Assembly: GCA_046351215.1 (NCBI GenBank)
Contig: JAXLYX010000005.1
Location: 372,001-436,000, forward strand
Source of the DNA: JAXLYX01 sp046351215
GTDB taxonomy: Bacteria; Myxococcota_A; Polyangia; Polyangiales; Houyiibacteriaceae
Direction: 5' to 3'
DNA: 64,000 nt
Position numbers and translations under genes: made by a program
The notes under the pieces: generated by a model
What the model saw: the letters and a program-made list of their open reading frames with translations, nothing else
What the model was told of the DNA's origin: nothing
The model's database searches: none
Shown here: in pieces, positions 26,736 through 34,002 of the stretch
How the letters are laid out: each line of letters starts with the position of its first letter
Position numbering within the stretch: position 1 is the first letter of the stretch

Positions 26736-26815
26736 CGCCTCATCCTCCGCTCCGCCGCGTTCGGCACGAGCTTCGGACAGCGGATGCGAGCCGAGGTTCC
26801 CGGCAGGTTGCGAAT

Positions 26816-29089
26816 TCAGCGCACGACGGGGAGGTGCACCTTCCCTCCCTCGCGGAGGCGGGCGCCCGAGGCCTCGAGCCGGTCGAGGACCGGCTGTCCG
26901 TCGGCTCCGAGCCGACCGAAGGAGAGCACCCCCGTCGGACAGACGTCGACACAGGCGGAGCAACGCACGCACTGCGGATCGTCCATCGGACGCCCGCGCT
27001 GGGCGAAGTGCATGACGTCGATGCCCTGGTGACAGACCGCGGTGCACCGTCCGCACGAGATGCACTTCTTCTTCTCCGAGAAGATGCGGAAGCGACCGAA
27101 CGTCCTGGCGTACACGTGCATGAGCGCGGCGAGCGGACAGGCGAAGCGGCACCACGTGCGTCCGGAGAACCAGAAGTAGAGGCCCACGCCGAGCACTCCG
27201 GCGAAGAAGAGATCGACGACGTGGTAGTAGTCGACGCGCACGCCGAGCACGGTCGCGTCGTAGAGCATCGAGCCGTAGAGCTTCGAGAGCCGCACGCCGA
27301 AGAGGCTCGCGCCCGGCGAGAGCCACGTCGCGAGCCGGAGCCCGAAGAGGAGGAGCGCGGCACCGAGGACGAGCTGCCCGAGGAGGTTCAGCCGGTTCCA
27401 CGTGGGTCCGTGCGGCATCTTCTCGCGATGCGCGTCGCCCATCGTCTCGGCGAGCGCTCCGCAGGAGCAGACCCACCCGCAATACGCGCCCTTGCCCCAA
27501 CGCTTCACGATCCACGGGACGATCACGAACGTCTGGACCAGCGAGACGACGAGCCAGGCCTTCATCGGCTGCGACGTGAAGACGTTCCAGAGGAAGAGGG
27601 GCCAGGCGAGCACGAAGCCGAACGCGCGCCAGTACTCGCGCCCGTGGCCGTAGGTCACCGTGGGGAAGAACGCGTCCGCGAAGGTCTTGCCGAAGCCGGA
27701 GTCGAACACGCCCACGGCGCCGAGCCACGGGAGCAGGACGTAGGGGACGAGGAAGAGGAACGTCCACTGGATCGCGATCAGCGTCCACGTCTGGCGGACG
27801 ACGTAGGGCGTGGGTCGTCTCCGCATGCGACGGAGGCCGAACCCGAGCACGGCGAGCGAATACGCGGTGGAGTAGTGGAAGCCTGGATCCTCGAGCGTCG
27901 GAGCGAGGGCTCGCGCGAAGGTCCCGCGTGCGCCGGCCGGACCGAGCAGGTCCGGGAGGAAGAAGGGGAAGAGCCGATGCGCGCGGAAGTAGGACGTGAG
28001 CTCTCCGCCGCTCTTCCACGTGTAGACGAAGAGGCAGAACAGGAGGAACGCGCCGAGGGCGACGAGCGAGCGGGGACCGTGCTCTCCGCGGATCGGGATG
28101 CCGAAACGCCGAAGGAGCGGGAGCGGCGCCTCGCGGCCGACCATCGCGAAGACCACGTCGACCGGGACCGTCGCGCGCACTCCGCCCGCCTCGACCTCGA
28201 CGGCCCCGTCACGGATGGAGACGGGCTGCGTGCCGAGTCGGAGCACGAGCCGTCCGGAGCGGACCGCCTCGTCGAGCGCCGAGAGGCTCTCCGCCTTGGG
28301 CCGGACCAGCGTCGAGCCTCGATGCACGAGCGTCACGCGCGCTCCGACCTCGGCGAGCGCGAGCGCGGCCTCCACCGCCGAGTCACCGCCGCCCACGACG
28401 AGCGCGGAGCGGCCTGCGAAGTCGGCGGGATCGTGGAGCCGATGATGGACGAGCGGGAGGTCTTCGCCCGGGATGCCGAGCTTGCGGTGATCCCCGCTCT
28501 TGCCGATCGCGAGCAGGATGCGATGCGCCCGGGCGAGCACACGGCCGTCCGCGTCGAGGAGCGAATGCACCGAGCCCTCGACCGCGTGGGTGGAAACGCG
28601 TCCCGCGACGGGCTCGATGGCCCGTGCGCGCCGCACCGCCTCGAGCTCGTCGACGAGCTCCTCCTTCGTCGACGCGCCGAGCGCGAGCTCGCCCTCGGGA
28701 ACGAAGCCCGACGGATAGAGGTAGATCGGCTTCTTGGCGGGGAAGTCGCGGATCGTCTGGAAAGGCCTCGAGGCCTCGAGGACGACCGCCTCGAGCCCGA
28801 GGCGTCGCGCCTCGAGCGCGGCCGCGAGGCCGGCCACGCCCGCGCCCACGATCGCGACGTCGGCGACCCCGTCCGCGCGTTTCCGGTCCGCGAACGAGGG
28901 CTCGCTCGCGAACGCCCGGATCGCTCGCGCCCCGGAGTCGGCCGCCAGCTTGAGCAGCGGCGTGCCGACGAGGTCCCCCGCGATGCGGACCCCGACGACC
29001 GACGTCGACCCGTCCTCCCCGACGAGCGGGAGACGTTCGACCGTCCCGGCCGGGAAACCCGTGTGGAGCCATCGCGCGTATCGACCCAT
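26816..29089 (-). CDS. flavin disulfide-reductase-like module fused to NapH/NosR-like membrane polyferredoxin
   Basis: 757-aa fusion. Residues about 75-340 form a two-dinucleotide-binding flavoprotein: FAD motif GAGVAG (82-87), NAD(P) motif VVGGGDSAVEAAL near 230, and a VDVVFAMVGREAP segment. This is like YpdA/thioredoxin-reductase relatives, but no CxxC redox pair is visible. Residues about 350-650 carry several membrane helices plus the NapH/NosR motifs CGWVCSCG (about 537) and CRFACPLAA (about 646). Two 4Fe-4S ferredoxin motifs, CISCGRCTAVC and CVRCSACVDVC, complete the C-terminus. It should move electrons from NAD(P)H through flavin and iron-sulfur centres across or into the membrane; donor and acceptor are inferred. 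The start is ATG 29089. It is divergent from an ECF sigma gene. Confidence 0.85.
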   Translation of the reverse strand: MGRYARWLHTGFPAGTVERLPLVGEDGSTSVVGVRIAGDLVGTPLLKLAADSGARAIRAFASEPSFADRKRADGVADVAIVGAGVAGLAAALEARRLGLEAVVLEASRPFQTIRDFPAKKPIYLYPSGFVPEGELALGASTKEELVDELEAVRRARAIEPVAGRVSTHAVEGSVHSLLDADGRVLARAHRILLAIGKSGDHRKLGIPGEDLPLVHHRLHDPADFAGRSALVVGGGDSAVEAALALAEVGARVTLVHRGSTLVRPKAESLSALDEAVRSGRLVLRLGTQPVSIRDGAVEVEAGGVRATVPVDVVFAMVGREAPLPLLRRFGIPIRGEHGPRSLVALGAFLLFCLFVYTWKSGGELTSYFRAHRLFPFFLPDLLGPAGARGTFARALAPTLEDPGFHYSTAYSLAVLGFGLRRMRRRPTPYVVRQTWTLIAIQWTFLFLVPYVLLPWLGAVGVFDSGFGKTFADAFFPTVTYGHGREYWRAFGFVLAWPLFLWNVFTSQPMKAWLVVSLVQTFVIVPWIVKRWGKGAYCGWVCSCGALAETMGDAHREKMPHGPTWNRLNLLGQLVLGAALLLFGLRLATWLSPGASLFGVRLSKLYGSMLYDATVLGVRVDYYHVVDLFFAGVLGVGLYFWFSGRTWCRFACPLAALMHVYARTFGRFRIFSEKKKCISCGRCTAVCHQGIDVMHFAQRGRPMDDPQCVRCSACVDVCPTGVLSFGRLGADGQPVLDRLEASGARLREGGKVHLPVVR

Positions 29090-29116
29090 CGTCTTCGTCC
29101 CTCGTCCGTCCCTACG

Positions 29117-29146
29117 CCGCCCGGCCCCTTTCGTAACGCCGGGCGG
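29117..29146. promoter_or_regulatory. inverted repeat in the divergent sigma/flavoprotein promoter region
   Basis: Perfect 9-bp inverted repeat CCGCCCGGC ... GCCGGGCGG with a 12-base spacer, between the flavin/polyferredoxin gene (leftward) and the sigma factor gene (rightward). It could be an operator or a leader hairpin for the leftward transcript. Confidence 0.4.
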
Positions 29147-29158
29147 GCGCGGGTGTAA

Positions 29159-29185
29159 GGGGGAGCATGGACGTGCCGCTCCCCC
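29159..29185. promoter_or_regulatory. second inverted repeat in the same divergent region
   Basis: Perfect 8-bp inverted repeat GGGGGAGC ... GCTCCCCC with an 11-base spacer, 12 bases from the first repeat. An in-frame ATG at 29167 lies in its spacer but is not thought to be the sigma-factor start. Confidence 0.4.
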
Positions 29186-29253
29186 CTCCCGCTTGGCCCG
29201 CCCGGGGACGCCCGACTCTCGCCGCCATGGTAGAAGGCATCCGAGGAACGGGG

Positions 29254-29793
29254 ATGGCGACCGACGAGGAGCTGATGCGCGCGTACGTCGCGGGAGATCA
29301 CGCGGCGTTCCGTGCGCTCTTCGAGCGCCGGGGCCCCGACCTCCTGCGCCTCGTGCGACGTCACGTCGAGTCCGACGACGTCGCCAAGGACCTCGTGCAG
29401 CAGACGTTCCTGCGGCTGCATGCGGCGCGGAACGACTTCCGGGACGGCGCGAAGCTCCGGCCCTGGCTCCTGACGATCGCCATGAACCTCGTCCGCGAGC
29501 ACTGGAGGAGGCGCAAGCGGCGCCCTTCGGCCGAGCTCGACGAGTCGCGACACGCCGCCGAGGAGCCGCGCGACGAGCGCGAGGAGGCGAGGCGGGCGGC
29601 CCGGGTCCGAGAGGCGCTCGCGGAGCTCCCCGACGGTCATCGAGAGGTCGTCGAGCTCCATTTCTTCCAGGGTCTTCCCTACGCCGAGGTCGCGGCGATC
29701 GTCGGAGGCAGCGAGGGAGCGGTCCGCGTCCGCGCCCATCGCGCGTACAAGAAGCTCGCGCAGCTGCTCGCCGAGCTCGGGGGTGCGTCATGA
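29254..29793 (+). CDS. ECF-type RNA polymerase sigma factor
   Basis: 179-aa sigma-70-family factor of the extracytoplasmic-function type. Region 2 runs from LMRAYVAGDHAAFRALF to the DNA-binding WLLTIAMNLVREHWRRRKRR. Region 4 is ALAELPDGHREVVELHFFQGL and the helix-turn-helix YAEVAAIVGGSEGAVRVRAHRAYKKL. Region 3 is absent, as expected. The ATG at 29254 is favoured by a GAGGA site seven bases upstream; in-frame ATGs at 29167 and 29227 would add unrelated residues. Its TGA overlaps the start of the next gene (ATGA), which encodes the membrane anti-sigma factor, so the pair is co-translated. A natural first target is the divergent redox fusion gene. Confidence 0.9.
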   Translation: MATDEELMRAYVAGDHAAFRALFERRGPDLLRLVRRHVESDDVAKDLVQQTFLRLHAARNDFRDGAKLRPWLLTIAMNLVREHWRRRKRRPSAELDESRHAAEEPRDEREEARRAARVREALAELPDGHREVVELHFFQGLPYAEVAAIVGGSEGAVRVRAHRAYKKLAQLLAELGGAS

Positions 29794-30551
29794 CGGGGCC
29801 GAACGACGAGACCGGGAGCCCTGGGCTCGACCCCGCGCTCGGTGCGGAGCTCGACCGCGCGCGCGAGGGCGACGCTCCCGGGAAGGACGAGCTCGACGCC
29901 CTCTTCGCGTCGATCGAGCAGGCCACGCGAGACGCCGATCGTTCCCCGCGCATGCGACTCCGGGCCGCGCCGACGTCGGTGCGCCGCGCGATCGCCATCG
30001 CCTCGTTCGTCGCGATCGCGATCTTCACGTACGCCACCGCCGGCCGGACGGACCTCGCGCTCTATCCCCTCGGTCGCTTCGTCGCCGAGTGCCTCGCCTA
30101 CGCGACCCTGCTCGGCACGAGCCTCGCGCTCGCCCTCCGGCCGCAGCACGTGCCGTCGCTCCCCCGCCCCGTCGTCTCCCTCTTCACGGCCGCCACCTTG
30201 CTCGCGACCGTGGCCCTCGCCGTCGCACCGCCTCCGCACCACCTGCCCCTCTTCCTCGTCGAGGGCTTCCACGCGTCGTGGACCGATGGGCTGCCCTGCC
30301 TCTACATCGGTCTCCTGCTCGGGCTCCCCGTCTACTTCCTCGCGCGCGTGCTCGATCGGGGCACGCCGCTCTCGAGCGTGCTCGCCGCCGCCTCCGCCGG
30401 CCTCATGGGCAACCTCGCCCTCGAGCTCCACTGCCCGAGCGTCGATGCCCGCCATCGCCTCGTGGGCCACGCGTCGGTCGGCTTCGTCTTCCTCGCCTGT
30501 CTCGGGATCGCCTATCTCGTCGAGCGCGCGATCCGCAGGAGGCGCACGTGA
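29790..30551 (+). CDS. NrsF-like (DUF1109) membrane anti-sigma factor
   Basis: 253-aa inner-membrane protein. About 60 N-terminal cytoplasmic residues (acidic, Gly/Asp-rich) are followed by six hydrophobic helices. The late segment ALELHCPSVDARHRLVGHASVGF matches the conserved HCP...H block of NrsF/DUF1109 proteins, which hold ECF sigma factors at the membrane. The ATG at 29790 overlaps the sigma gene's stop by four bases, the usual sigma/anti-sigma arrangement. The Cys-Pro and His residues of that block may bind a metal or sense redox or metal stress, as proposed for other NrsF proteins. The next gene begins in its own stop codon (GTGA). Confidence 0.8.
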   Translation: MTGPNDETGSPGLDPALGAELDRAREGDAPGKDELDALFASIEQATRDADRSPRMRLRAAPTSVRRAIAIASFVAIAIFTYATAGRTDLALYPLGRFVAECLAYATLLGTSLALALRPQHVPSLPRPVVSLFTAATLLATVALAVAPPPHHLPLFLVEGFHASWTDGLPCLYIGLLLGLPVYFLARVLDRGTPLSSVLAAASAGLMGNLALELHCPSVDARHRLVGHASVGFVFLACLGIAYLVERAIRRRRT

Positions 30552-31339
30552 TCACCGTCGCCGCCTTCGATCGCGACGGGAGGGTCCACCTCCTCGAGGT
30601 CGAGCCCGACGCGGCCGTCCGCGGGGCCGGTCGCCCGTTCGCCCACGGCCTGGTCGGCGAGACCCTCCCGGACGCCTTCCTCCGCCTCGATCTCGAGAGC
30701 CTCCACGACACCCCCCGAGGCCGCCTCGCCTTCGCCGACTTCCGCACCGCGCGGTCGAAGGCGCCGATCGGCTGCCCGAGGAGCCTCTGCCGCCGCATCG
30801 TCGCCCTTTCCGAGTCGCGCGGGCTGCTCCCCCTCGCCCGCTTCGAGCGGGGCTTCGAGCCACTCCTCGAGGCCCTCGATCGTCGCCGGCTCGCCGTCGC
30901 CGAGGGCCGTGAGGGGAGGCCCACCGTCCTCCACGTCGCCCTCGCCGCGGGCGAGGACCGGGCCTGCTACCTCCTCCATCACGAGGAGCGTCGGGCCCTC
31001 GTCGCCCGCATCGAAGCCGTCCTCGAGCACGGTCGTCCGGAGCTCGCGCCGTTCGTCGGCGCCGGGGCGCGGATCGTCCCCGTCGTGGTCGAGGATCGGG
31101 TCGCGTTCCGGCTCGACGGGCTCGAGCGCGCCCCCGACCTCCACGTCGCGGCCGCGACCGTGCTCGCCGCCCTGCTCCACGGCCTCGACGCCCCCGCGCT
31201 CGAGCCTCCCTCGGCCGGGGGCACCGTTCCGGCGCCGGGGGATCTCGCTCGGGCCCTCCTGAGCGAGCCGTTCGTGGAATACTATGCCGCTCGGGTCGAG
31301 GGGCGGGCAGACTCGCCTCCCGTGCCCTCCCCCGGATGA
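30548..31339 (+). CDS. conserved-looking hypothetical protein, third gene of sigma operon
   Basis: 263 aa, no family recognised. It begins at GTG 30548, overlapping the stop of the NrsF-like gene in GTGA, and reads MITVAAFDRDGRVHLLEV. The sequence is soluble with mixed alpha/beta character, no signal peptide, no transmembrane segment and no obvious catalytic motif. CPRSLCRR (about 76-83) is a Cys-x4-Cys pair, and ACYLLHHEERRALVARIEA is a Cys/His-containing stretch, but metal binding is only a guess. Tight overlap places it in the sigma/anti-sigma operon. Ten bases after its stop the PlsB-like gene starts. Codon use matches its neighbours, so it is probably a real gene. Confidence 0.6.
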   Translation: MITVAAFDRDGRVHLLEVEPDAAVRGAGRPFAHGLVGETLPDAFLRLDLESLHDTPRGRLAFADFRTARSKAPIGCPRSLCRRIVALSESRGLLPLARFERGFEPLLEALDRRRLAVAEGREGRPTVLHVALAAGEDRACYLLHHEERRALVARIEAVLEHGRPELAPFVGAGARIVPVVVEDRVAFRLDGLERAPDLHVAAATVLAALLHGLDAPALEPPSAGGTVPAPGDLARALLSEPFVEYYAARVEGRADSPPVPSPG

Positions 31340-31349
31340 GCCCTGGTCG

Positions 31350-33056
31350 ATGCTGCGCCAATTCTCCGAACGTCCGCTCCGGATCCCGCGCCTCCTTCCC
31401 TTCGTGCCGAAACCGGGTGATCCCCGCATCTACGCGTTCAACGACGAGCGCGAGGCCATCGTGCGCGCGGTCGTCCATCGCGCCACGGCGCGCCACTTCG
31501 CCACGCGGCCGAAGACGGAAGCGGCGCTCGCCGACGTGGCCTTCCACGAGATCCGCCGCCTGGAGGCGCAGAAGGACGACGAAGCGGCCGCCTCCCTCGG
31601 CACCTGGCGCACCCTGTTGCGGCGCATCCCCCGGATGAGCGACTCGGAGGCCGCCTCCGAGCTCACGCGGGTCGCCGAGGCCATGACCTGGGACGTCGCG
31701 GGCAATTTCGATCCGCGCGTGTACGAGTTCGCCCGCAAGGCGATGCCGAAGCTGCTCACGGGCGTGATGCGCCCCTCGGAGCTGCCGTCGACGCTGCTCT
31801 CGACGGAGAACTTCGCGCTCGACGCCCTGCTGCGGATCGAAGGCGCCGTGGAGCACCTCCGCGCGGTCGAGCCGAAGGCCACGCTCGTCTACGTGCCGAC
31901 GCACAGCTCGAACCTCGACTCGATCGTCCTCGGTCAGGCGCTCGAGCGCTCGGGGCTCTCCCCCGTGATGTACGGCGCCGGGAAGAACCTCTTCACGAAC
32001 CCGATCATCAGCTTCTTCATGCACAACCTCGGCGCCTACCGCGTCGACCGACGCATCCGCGCCAACTTCTACAAGGACATCCTCAAGGCCTACGCCGGCG
32101 AGACCGTGCGTCGCGGCTACCACAGCCTCTTCTTCCCGGGAGGGACGCGGAGCCGTTCGAACCTGATCGAGTCGAGGCTGAAGCTCGGGCTCGCGGGCGC
32201 GGCGGTCGAGGCCTTCGCCGAGCGACGCGCCGCCGGGGACGACCGACCGATCCTCTTCGTCCCGACGACGATCAACTACGAGCTCGTGCTCGAGGGCGAC
32301 ACGCTGATCGACGACTGGCTCGTCGAAGAGGGGAAGTCCCGCTACATCATCGAGGACGACGAGTTCTCCCGCGTCGACCGCTGGGTGTCCTTCTTCCGAC
32401 GCCTCGTCGACATGCGGGCGGCCGGGGTCATCCGCTTCGGCGCTCCGATCGATCCCTTCGGCAACAAGGTGGACCTCGACGCGCGCTCGATCGGACCGGG
32501 CGGTCGGGTGCTCGATCCCGGCTCCTACGTCCTCCACCGCGGCGTCCCGACGATCGACGTCGCGCGCGACGCCGCCTACACCCGCGAGCTCGGCGACACG
32601 CTCGCCCAGGTCTACAAGACCGAGAGCGTGATCATGGTGACGCAGCTCGTCGCCCACGTGCTCTTCCGCCGGCTCGTCCGCGAGTCGGGCAACATCGACC
32701 TCTTCAAGCGTCTGCGGCTGCGCGGCGAGGTCTCGATGAGCCGCGCCGAGCTCGAGGCCGAGGTCGGTCGGACGCGCGACGTCCTCCGGGCGAGGGTCGC
32801 GGACGGCATGACGAAGATGAGCGCCGAGCTCGACCGGGAGACGCCCGCGGAGCTCGTCTCGCGCACCTTCCGCGTGTGGAGCGGCTACCACAAGAAGACG
32901 GCGGTGCACGAGGCCGAGGGCGTCGTGACGATCGACGATCCGACCCTCGTCCTCTACTACCAGAACCGGCTCGTCCCGTTCGCCGAGGCGCTCGTCACCG
33001 ACGAGGCCGATCGCGCGGCGGCCCGCTGGATCTCGAATCTCGGAGCGAAGCGATGA
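31350..33056 (+). CDS. PlsB-like glycerol-3-phosphate acyltransferase family protein
   Basis: 568-aa acyltransferase of the PlsB/PlsC superfamily, expected to transfer an acyl chain to glycerol 3-phosphate or a related alcohol at the membrane. Visible blocks are HSSNLD (H185, D190), GAYRVDRRIRANFYKDIL, FPGGTRSRSNL (block III, Gly in place of the usual Glu) and VPTTINYELVLEG (block IV, PlsB-type). It is shorter than E. coli PlsB (about 800 aa), with the C-terminal helical region reduced. The ATG at 31350 (MLRQFSERPLRIPR) is chosen; an ATG 66 bases earlier would overlap the previous gene. The stop overlaps the ATG of the GpsA-like gene (ATGA), placing both in one operon. Confidence 0.85.
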   Translation: MLRQFSERPLRIPRLLPFVPKPGDPRIYAFNDEREAIVRAVVHRATARHFATRPKTEAALADVAFHEIRRLEAQKDDEAAASLGTWRTLLRRIPRMSDSEAASELTRVAEAMTWDVAGNFDPRVYEFARKAMPKLLTGVMRPSELPSTLLSTENFALDALLRIEGAVEHLRAVEPKATLVYVPTHSSNLDSIVLGQALERSGLSPVMYGAGKNLFTNPIISFFMHNLGAYRVDRRIRANFYKDILKAYAGETVRRGYHSLFFPGGTRSRSNLIESRLKLGLAGAAVEAFAERRAAGDDRPILFVPTTINYELVLEGDTLIDDWLVEEGKSRYIIEDDEFSRVDRWVSFFRRLVDMRAAGVIRFGAPIDPFGNKVDLDARSIGPGGRVLDPGSYVLHRGVPTIDVARDAAYTRELGDTLAQVYKTESVIMVTQLVAHVLFRRLVRESGNIDLFKRLRLRGEVSMSRAELEAEVGRTRDVLRARVADGMTKMSAELDRETPAELVSRTFRVWSGYHKKTAVHEAEGVVTIDDPTLVLYYQNRLVPFAEALVTDEADRAAARWISNLGAKR

Positions 33057-33991
33057 GCATGCGCATCGGAGTCGTGGGCGCGGGCGCGTTCGGCCGCGGC
33101 GTGGCGGCGGCCGCCGCGCGCGTCGGCAACCAGGTGACGCTCGTCACGCGCCGCACCGATCTGGAAGGCCGCGAGGGCGTCGACGTGACGCGCGATCAGG
33201 GCGCGCTCCGCGACGCCGACGTGGTCTTCGTGGCCGTGCCCTCGAGCAAGGTCGTCGACACCGCGCGCTCGCTCGCCGATCACCTCGACGGCCGCCACCT
33301 CCTCGTGCACGTCAGCCGGGGCCTCGTCGGCGACGGACTGACGACGCTCACGCAGATCCTCCGCGTGGAGACCCCGTGCCGTCGCGTGGGCGCCCTCGCA
33401 GGGCCCCTCGTCGCCGATGCGCTCGCGGACGGCCGGCCGGGCGGCGGCATCGTCGGCACGCACTTCCCCGAGGTCGCGGAGGCCGTTCGGCAGGCGATCG
33501 CCGGTCCGTCCCTCCGCATCTACGACACCGACGACGTGGTCGGCGTCGAGGTGGCGAGCGCGTGCGTCGGCCTCCTCTCCCTGGCGACGGGCTACGCGAC
33601 GGGCCTCGGAGTCGGCCCCTCGGCGCTCGCCGTGCTCGCGACCATGGGCATGGTGGAAGCGGCGCACCTCGGCGAGACGCTCGGCGCGCACCGCCACACC
33701 TTCTCGGGGCTGGCGGGCATCGCGGACCTCGTCTCGGTCGTCGCCGGCGACCGCCGCCCCGAGTTCGTCCTCGGCAAGCTCGTGGCCCAGGGCAAGCCGC
33801 TCGCAGAGGCCCTCCCCGAGGTCGGGGCGAACGTCGAGAGCATCGACCTGGCCCGTCGTCTGGTCCGACACGCCGAGCGGCATCGTGTCGAGGTCCCCAT
33901 CTGCGACGTCACGGCGCGCGTCCTCGAGGGCCGGACTGGCCCCACCGAGGCGATCGCCGAGCTGATGGCGCGTCCGGTCACCCGGGTGTAG
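33053..33991 (+). CDS. GpsA-like protein with both catalytic lysines replaced
   Basis: 312-aa homologue of NAD(P)-dependent glycerol-3-phosphate dehydrogenase. The Rossmann motif GAGAFG (9-14) and the later blocks GPLVADALADGRPGG, DTDDVVGVEVASA and TFSGLAGIADLV align well with GpsA. The two lysines that define the family's active site are gone. The KG of the SKG block is RG here (VSRG, R89), and the AxKN block reads ACVG (V172, G173) where GpsA has ALKN. The SRN substrate block is also not evident. It is likely NAD(P)-binding, but probably does not act as an ordinary G3P dehydrogenase. The ATG at 33053 overlaps the PlsB-like stop by four bases, so the pair is co-translated. Confidence 0.75.
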   Translation: MSMRIGVVGAGAFGRGVAAAAARVGNQVTLVTRRTDLEGREGVDVTRDQGALRDADVVFVAVPSSKVVDTARSLADHLDGRHLLVHVSRGLVGDGLTTLTQILRVETPCRRVGALAGPLVADALADGRPGGGIVGTHFPEVAEAVRQAIAGPSLRIYDTDDVVGVEVASACVGLLSLATGYATGLGVGPSALAVLATMGMVEAAHLGETLGAHRHTFSGLAGIADLVSVVAGDRRPEFVLGKLVAQGKPLAEALPEVGANVESIDLARRLVRHAERHRVEVPICDVTARVLEGRTGPTEAIAELMARPVTRV

Positions 33992-34002
33992 GAGAGTCGT
34001 CC

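Noticed and set aside
29242..29270. GGAAC-type ECF -35 element before the sigma gene
   Set aside because: A GGAAC occurs, but it is the ribosome-site region and no CGTC-type -10 follows at the right distance.
33053..33991. Calling this gene gpsA outright
   Set aside because: The fold fits, but the catalytic lysines are missing, so a symbol implying the normal enzyme would mislead.
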